A DNA stretch of 9,687 nt from Actinomycetota bacterium (GTDB lineage: Bacteria > Actinomycetota > Actinomycetes > Nanopelagicales > Nanopelagicaceae), in contig CANKCT010000017.1 in NCBI GenBank assembly GCA_947480465.1, positions 1 through 9,687 on the forward strand, written 5' to 3'. The position numbers were made by a program, and so were the translations under genes. Positions 6,273 through 9,687 of this stretch are shown here, piece by piece. The notes under the pieces were generated by a model that was not told the origin of the DNA, did no database searches, and saw only the letters and a program-made list of their open reading frames with translations. Each line of letters opens with the position of its first letter. Positions within the stretch are counted from its first letter, which is position 1.

Positions 6273-7433
6273 TTATTCAAGCACGCGTCGATAAAGTTCC
6301 ACGGTTGCTTCGGCAACAGAATTCCATCCAAAGAGTTTCATTGCTCGCATTCTGCCAGCCAGACCATACGCTTTGAGTAGATCTGGCTGTGACATCAAAC
6401 GCGTTATAGCTTCGGTGAGTGCAGTTTCAAATTCAGCGCTATCGCCATGATAATCGACCAACTCACCTGTTTCTTTCTCAGATACAACTTCAGGTATTCC
6501 ACCGACACGAGAACCCAGTACTGCAGTTTCACAGGCCATAGCCTCAAGATTGACAATACCTAATGGCTCATAAACAGATGGACAGATGAAAAGTTCTGCG
6601 CCAGTTAACAGCGCAGTCAATTCGGAGTGGGGCAACATATCTTTGATCCACCAGATATTTGGTCTTGATTCTTGAAGCTGTGCAATGAGTTTGCCAACTT
6701 CAGTACCGATTCCTTCTTCATCCGGACTGCCCGCGGCCAAAACTAAACCGTAATCCTTTGGGACATCTTTCCAAGCACGCAGCAAATGCGCCAAACCTTT
6801 TTGTCGAGTAATGCGACCAACAAAGATTGCATATCGACCAGTAACACCATATTGAGAAGCGATAGTTGAATCATGGTTAGGAATGAATTTTGTTGTATCA
6901 ACACCATTGCGAATGGTGACAACTTTTGCTGGATTTATTGCGGGGTAAGCGGCCAACACATCGGCTCGCATAGCATCACTGACAGCAATGATTGCCGCTG
7001 CAGATTCGTAAGCTGTTTTTTCTGCCCATGATGAAATAGCGAAACCGCCACCTAATTGTTCGGCTTTCCAAGGCCGTAGCGGTTCGAGTGAATGCGCACT
7101 AATGACATGGGGGATTTGGTATTGCAAAGATGCAATGTGGCCCGCCATATTTGCATACCAGGTGTGTGAATGCACAACATCGACACCTTGCAGATGTGAA
7201 GCGATTTCAAGATCTGTAGCCAGAGCCTGAACAGCTGGATTGGCATCTGCAAATTCATTAGGAGTTGAGTAACCAAAGGCATCAGTACGCGGTCCGCCAA
7301 AGCAGTGAACATCAACATTGACTCCATTGATTGTGCGAAGGGCTTGCGTTAATTGCAGCACGTGGACGCCAGCACCACCATAAATGGCGGGGGGCCACTC
7401 TTTGGTGACTATTCCAATTTTCAAATCGCTCAC
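6273..7433 (-). CDS. glgM: GT4 glycogen synthase / alpha-maltose-1-phosphate synthase
   Basis: This GT-B fold glycosyltransferase (386 residues, GT4, the corynebacterial-type glycogen synthase group) transfers glucose from ADP-glucose. The mycobacterial homologue (Rv1212c, GlgM) makes maltose-1-phosphate for the GlgE pathway, while others were named GlgA for direct glucan extension; sequence alone does not decide between them. KEWPPAIYGGAGVHV (about 11-25) is the N-terminal nucleotide-sugar loop. GRITRQKG carries Arg207 and Lys212 for the diphosphate, and YEPLGIVNLE holds the E-x7-E pair Glu289/Glu297. The GTG start is backed by a Shine-Dalgarno (AGGGGG) 6 bases upstream. The gene is divergent from glgC, as in mycobacteria, which supports the ADP-glucose role. 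A transporter gene follows with no gap. Confidence 0.93.
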   Translation of the reverse strand: MSDLKIGIVTKEWPPAIYGGAGVHVLQLTQALRTINGVNVDVHCFGGPRTDAFGYSTPNEFADANPAVQALATDLEIASHLQGVDVVHSHTWYANMAGHIASLQYQIPHVISAHSLEPLRPWKAEQLGGGFAISSWAEKTAYESAAAIIAVSDAMRADVLAAYPAINPAKVVTIRNGVDTTKFIPNHDSTIASQYGVTGRYAIFVGRITRQKGLAHLLRAWKDVPKDYGLVLAAGSPDEEGIGTEVGKLIAQLQESRPNIWWIKDMLPHSELTALLTGAELFICPSVYEPLGIVNLEAMACETAVLGSRVGGIPEVVSEKETGELVDYHGDSAEFETALTEAITRLMSQPDLLKAYGLAGRMRAMKLFGWNSVAEATVELYRRVLE

Positions 7434-7439
7434 TTATTT

Positions 7440-7445
7440 CCCCCT
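7440..7445 (-). promoter_or_regulatory. Shine-Dalgarno for glgM
   Basis: On the minus strand this reads AGGGGG, 6 bases before the GTG at 7433-7431. It supports the GTG as the start and contrasts with glgC, which has no such site. Confidence 0.55.
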
Positions 7446-7456
7446 ACCCGGTCCAC

Positions 7457-7479
7457 GGGCTACAGGCTATCGTTAGCCC
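7457..7479. promoter_or_regulatory. Nested repeats and candidate divergent promoters between glgM and glgC
   Basis: GGGCTA (7457-7462) and TAGCCC (7474-7479) form an inverted repeat ending immediately before the glgC ATG. A second GGCTA (7465-7469) can pair with the same right arm over a 4-base loop. TATCGT (7468-7473) fits a TANNNT -10 for glgC, 6 bases before the ATG, implying a leaderless message. On the minus strand TAGCCT (7469-7464) fits a -10 for glgM, giving a short leader that keeps its Shine-Dalgarno. The two -10 elements overlap. No clear -35 is seen on either strand. The repeats could be an operator for a regulator of glycogen metabolism, or chance. Confidence 0.4.
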
Positions 7480-8703
7480 ATGGCAAAACTTAAACTCCCG
7501 CTCGGGATAGTTCTTGCCGGTGGTGAAGGTAAGCGCTTAATGCCACTTACAGCTGATAGAGCCAAGCCCGCAGTTCCATTCGGTGGCTCTTATCGGTTAA
7601 TAGATTTTGTTTTATCTAACTTAGTAAATGCAAATATGTTGAAGATTGCGGTTCTTACGCAATACAAGTCACATTCACTTGATAGGCACATAACAACCAC
7701 ATGGCGTATGTCGGCTTTACTGGGAAATTACATTACTCCAGTACCTGCGCAACAACGCTTAGGGCCCCGCTGGTATACCGGTAGTGCAGATGCGATTTTG
7801 CAGAACTTTAATTTAATTCATGATGAAAACCCTAAACATGTTTTAGTCTTTGGTGCAGACCACGTTTATCGCATGGATCCAGGTCAGATGTTTGAACAAC
7901 ATGTTGAATCTGGTGCTGGTGTAACAGTTGCAGCCATCCGCATGCCACGTTCGGAGGCGCACGAGTTTGGAGTTATTGAGTTAGCTGACGATGGAATAAC
8001 TATTAAGGCATTCCATGAAAAACCTTCCGATCCACCACCAATGCCCGGTCACCCTGATTTATGTTTAGTGTCCATGGGAAATTATATTTTTAAGCGTGAT
8101 GTGATGGAAGAAGCGCTCATTATTGATGCTGAGGATATTGAATCTCGTCACGACTTAGGTGCGAACATTATTCCTTTCTTAACTAATAATGGAGTTGCGA
8201 AAGTTTACGATTTTGCACACAACGTTGTGCCGGGTGAAACTGATCGTGACAAAGGGTATTGGCGTGATGTTGGTTCCATCGATGCTTATTACGATGCTCA
8301 TATGGATTTAGTTTCGGTTCACCCAATATTTAATCTTTATAACCGTGATTGGCCATTATTAACAAATCCGCCCTCACTTCCTCCTGCAAAATTTAGCGAA
8401 GGTGGAGCTGCGCACGACTCAATCGTTGGGGCAGGAACAATTATTTCGGGTGGCATATTGCACAATTCGGTAGTTTCTTATGATGTTGCTGTAGGAAGCG
8501 GGGCACTCATCGAAGGCTCTGTACTTATGCCATCTGTACATATTGGTAACAAGGCAGTAATTAGAAATGCAATCCTTGATAAAAATGTTTTTGTTGAACC
8601 TGGCGCGTCAATCGGTGTAGATCTAGAGCGCGATCGCCAGCGCTTTACGATTAGTCCAGGCGGTGTAATTGTTGTTGGCAAGGGTGTCCGAGTTACAAAT
8701 TGA
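7480..8703 (+). CDS. glgC: Glucose-1-phosphate adenylyltransferase (ADP-glucose pyrophosphorylase)
   Basis: GlgC makes ADP-glucose from ATP and glucose-1-phosphate, the committed step of bacterial glycogen synthesis, and acts as a cytosolic tetramer. The 407-residue product starts with the nucleotide-binding signature [16 protein letters not shown] (9-24), then [20 protein letters not shown]. Further matches are GADHVYRMD (from 125), FHEKP with the glucose-1-phosphate-binding Lys181, and [19 protein letters not shown]. The C-terminal third has the hexapeptide-like pattern of a left-handed beta-helix ([20 protein letters not shown] onward). Length is normal. The ATG is the first codon of the conserved N terminus and no Shine-Dalgarno precedes it; a TANNNT motif 6 bases upstream suggests leaderless translation. 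It is divergent from glgM and converges on xylB with 1 bp between stops. Confidence 0.97.
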   Translation: MAKLKLPLGIVLAGGEGKRLMPLTADRAKPAVPFGGSYRLIDFVLSNLVNANMLKIAVLTQYKSHSLDRHITTTWRMSALLGNYITPVPAQQRLGPRWYTGSADAILQNFNLIHDENPKHVLVFGADHVYRMDPGQMFEQHVESGAGVTVAAIRMPRSEAHEFGVIELADDGITIKAFHEKPSDPPPMPGHPDLCLVSMGNYIFKRDVMEEALIIDAEDIESRHDLGANIIPFLTNNGVAKVYDFAHNVVPGETDRDKGYWRDVGSIDAYYDAHMDLVSVHPIFNLYNRDWPLLTNPPSLPPAKFSEGGAAHDSIVGAGTIISGGILHNSVVSYDVAVGSGALIEGSVLMPSVHIGNKAVIRNAILDKNVFVEPGASIGVDLERDRQRFTISPGGVIVVGKGVRVTN

Positions 8704-8704
8704 T

Positions 8705-9687
8705 TTAGTCTTTCCACCCAACTGTGTTATCTCTCAACCTTCTGTATTTATCCATGACATCTGGCGTCGCTTTAGATTCAATTTTAGTTGTATCACCAAC
8801 ATTCCATTCCGGCATTGTGCCGAGCAAAGCCCATGCGGCCTGCTTAGCTGCGCCATCAGCAACGTACTCACTTGTTGGCGGAACTATTATGGGGCGACCA
8901 AAAATTGAACTTGCAATGCTGGGAATTGCAGGATTTTTTGCTGCGCCACCAATTAACACAATGCGATTAACTGCGACACCTAAGGCGACAAGCGAGTCAA
9001 CTGCATCTGCCAAACCACAGAGCATTCCTTCAATCATTGCGCGTGCAATATCAGAGGGATTGGAGTTCTTGAGGTTCATACCAGCAAAGACGCCGGTTGC
9101 ATCAGGACGATTAGGCGTTCGTTCGCCTTCGAAATACGGCAACAAAGTTAGACCATTAGCACCGGCCGGAGACAACATTGCTAACTCGCCAACTTCGGTA
9201 TGTGTTTTCCCAAGAATTCTTGTTGCGGCATCTAAAATTCTTGCAGCATTTAAGGTACAAACAAGTGGCAAGTAACGACCTGTTGCATCGGCAAATCCTG
9301 CGACAGAGCCACTGGAATCATGCGTAGGAGTATCTGAAACTGCAAAAGCTGTTCCACTTGTACCCAAAGAAACAATCACATCTCCCGGTTGGGCTTGCAC
9401 ACCAAGAGCGGCTGATGCGTTATCTCCGGCACCAGCGGCAATCGGTATTCCGGAAAGTGTTGTGCCTCCAAATTTTTCTGGCTCAGTAATTCGGGGCAGA
9501 GTGATTTCTAAATCATGTCGAAGAGCCAAACGCAGAATATCTTCGCGGTAATGTGAAGTAGTCGGATCAAAGTATCCGGTTCCGGATGCATCACTTCTAT
9601 CAGTAAAAATCTTTGTAATATCTTTTCCACCTTGTAGCTGCCAAGAAAGCCAATCGTGGGGAAGGGCTATCGCAGCTATTCGTGCCG
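8705..9687 (-). CDS. xylB: Xylulokinase, C-terminal part (5' end outside window)
   Basis: Xylulokinase phosphorylates D-xylulose to xylulose-5-phosphate, feeding the pentose phosphate pathway. The frame stays open to the window edge; a TTG at 9529 is internal, since conserved residues continue upstream (LPHDWLSWQLQGG, then TDRSDASGTGYFDP at 9604-9563). About 326 residues are visible, roughly two thirds of a typical 480-500. The FGGY pattern is clear: AAGAGDNASAALG with the catalytic aspartate at 9424-9422, VSLGTSGTAFAVSD, GLTLLPYFEGERTPNRPDATG, GGAAKNPAIPSIAS and ADGAAKQAAWAL near the C terminus. The DASGTGYFDP segment and the YFEGERTPNRP region favour xylulokinase over gluconate or glycerol kinase. 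No xylose isomerase or regulator is in view, so operon context is unknown. Its stop lies 1 bp from that of the convergent glgC. Confidence 0.92.
   Translation of the reverse strand, partial: ARIAAIALPHDWLSWQLQGGKDITKIFTDRSDASGTGYFDPTTSHYREDILRLALRHDLEITLPRITEPEKFGGTTLSGIPIAAGAGDNASAALGVQAQPGDVIVSLGTSGTAFAVSDTPTHDSSGSVAGFADATGRYLPLVCTLNAARILDAATRILGKTHTEVGELAMLSPAGANGLTLLPYFEGERTPNRPDATGVFAGMNLKNSNPSDIARAMIEGMLCGLADAVDSLVALGVAVNRIVLIGGAAKNPAIPSIASSIFGRPIIVPPTSEYVADGAAKQAAWALLGTMPEWNVGDTTKIESKATPDVMDKYRRLRDNTVGWKD

Noticed and set aside
8724..9275. A 183-codon open frame on the plus strand opposite xylB.
   Set aside because: The opposite strand encodes conserved FGGY kinase motifs throughout, and this product shows no family features.
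9527..9529. TTG at 9529 as the xylB start on the minus strand.
   Set aside because: Conserved xylulokinase residues, including the DASGTGYFDP segment, continue upstream to the window edge without a stop.

Overview
The window is a compact chromosomal segment of a bacterium, most likely a low-to-mid GC, genome-streamlined actinobacterium. A member of the freshwater acI / Nanopelagicales group is my best guess, but that is inference from gene order, base composition judged by eye and gene packing. Two arguments point to Actinobacteria. First, the order rplS-lepB-rnhB-yraN-yifB-dprA matches the conserved actinobacterial block (the Mycobacterium tuberculosis Rv2904c to Rv2896c neighbourhood, from memory). 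Second, a GT4-type glycogen synthase / maltosyl-phosphate synthase gene is divergent from glgC, as in Rv1212c/Rv1213. Ten protein genes and the 3' part of an eleventh fill almost everything. Only about 120 of 9687 bases are intergenic, the longest gap is 46 bp, and no stretch over 300 bp lacks a gene. I see no RNA genes, mobile elements or CRISPR arrays.

Region 1 (1-4481, + strand) is a tightly packed probable operon. It holds the 3' end of ribosomal protein L19 with an unusual acidic, repeat-bearing tail, signal peptidase I, RNase HII, the YraN/UPF0102 nuclease-like protein, the YifB/ComM AAA+ ATPase and the DNA-protection protein DprA. Spacing runs from 4-bp overlaps to 42 bp. YifB/ComM and DprA act on incoming single-stranded DNA and recombination intermediates, and RNase HII maintains genome integrity.

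Region 2 (4494-5414, +) is era, a ribosome-assembly GTPase. It sits directly behind dprA, away from its usual ybeY/recO neighbours, and may have its own leaderless promoter. Its 3' end overlaps the convergent gene by 24 bp.

Region 3 (5391-8703) is a glycogen locus. glgM/glgA and, abutting it, a DMT-family (EamA) transporter lie on the minus strand. glgC lies on the plus strand, divergent across a 46-bp intergenic region that holds overlapping repeats and two candidate promoters. GlgC makes ADP-glucose, and the GT4 enzyme uses it to make glycogen or maltose-1-phosphate.

Region 4 (8705-9687, minus) is the C-terminal two thirds of a xylulokinase (xylB), convergent with glgC with 1 bp between stop codons and cut by the window end.

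No new biological system is evident. The points most worth a second look are the repeat-driven acidic tail of L19, the compressed glgM/glgC intergenic region, the loss of expected neighbours (no DUF2469 gene after rnhB), the scarcity of Shine-Dalgarno sites and the terminator-free convergent gene pairs.
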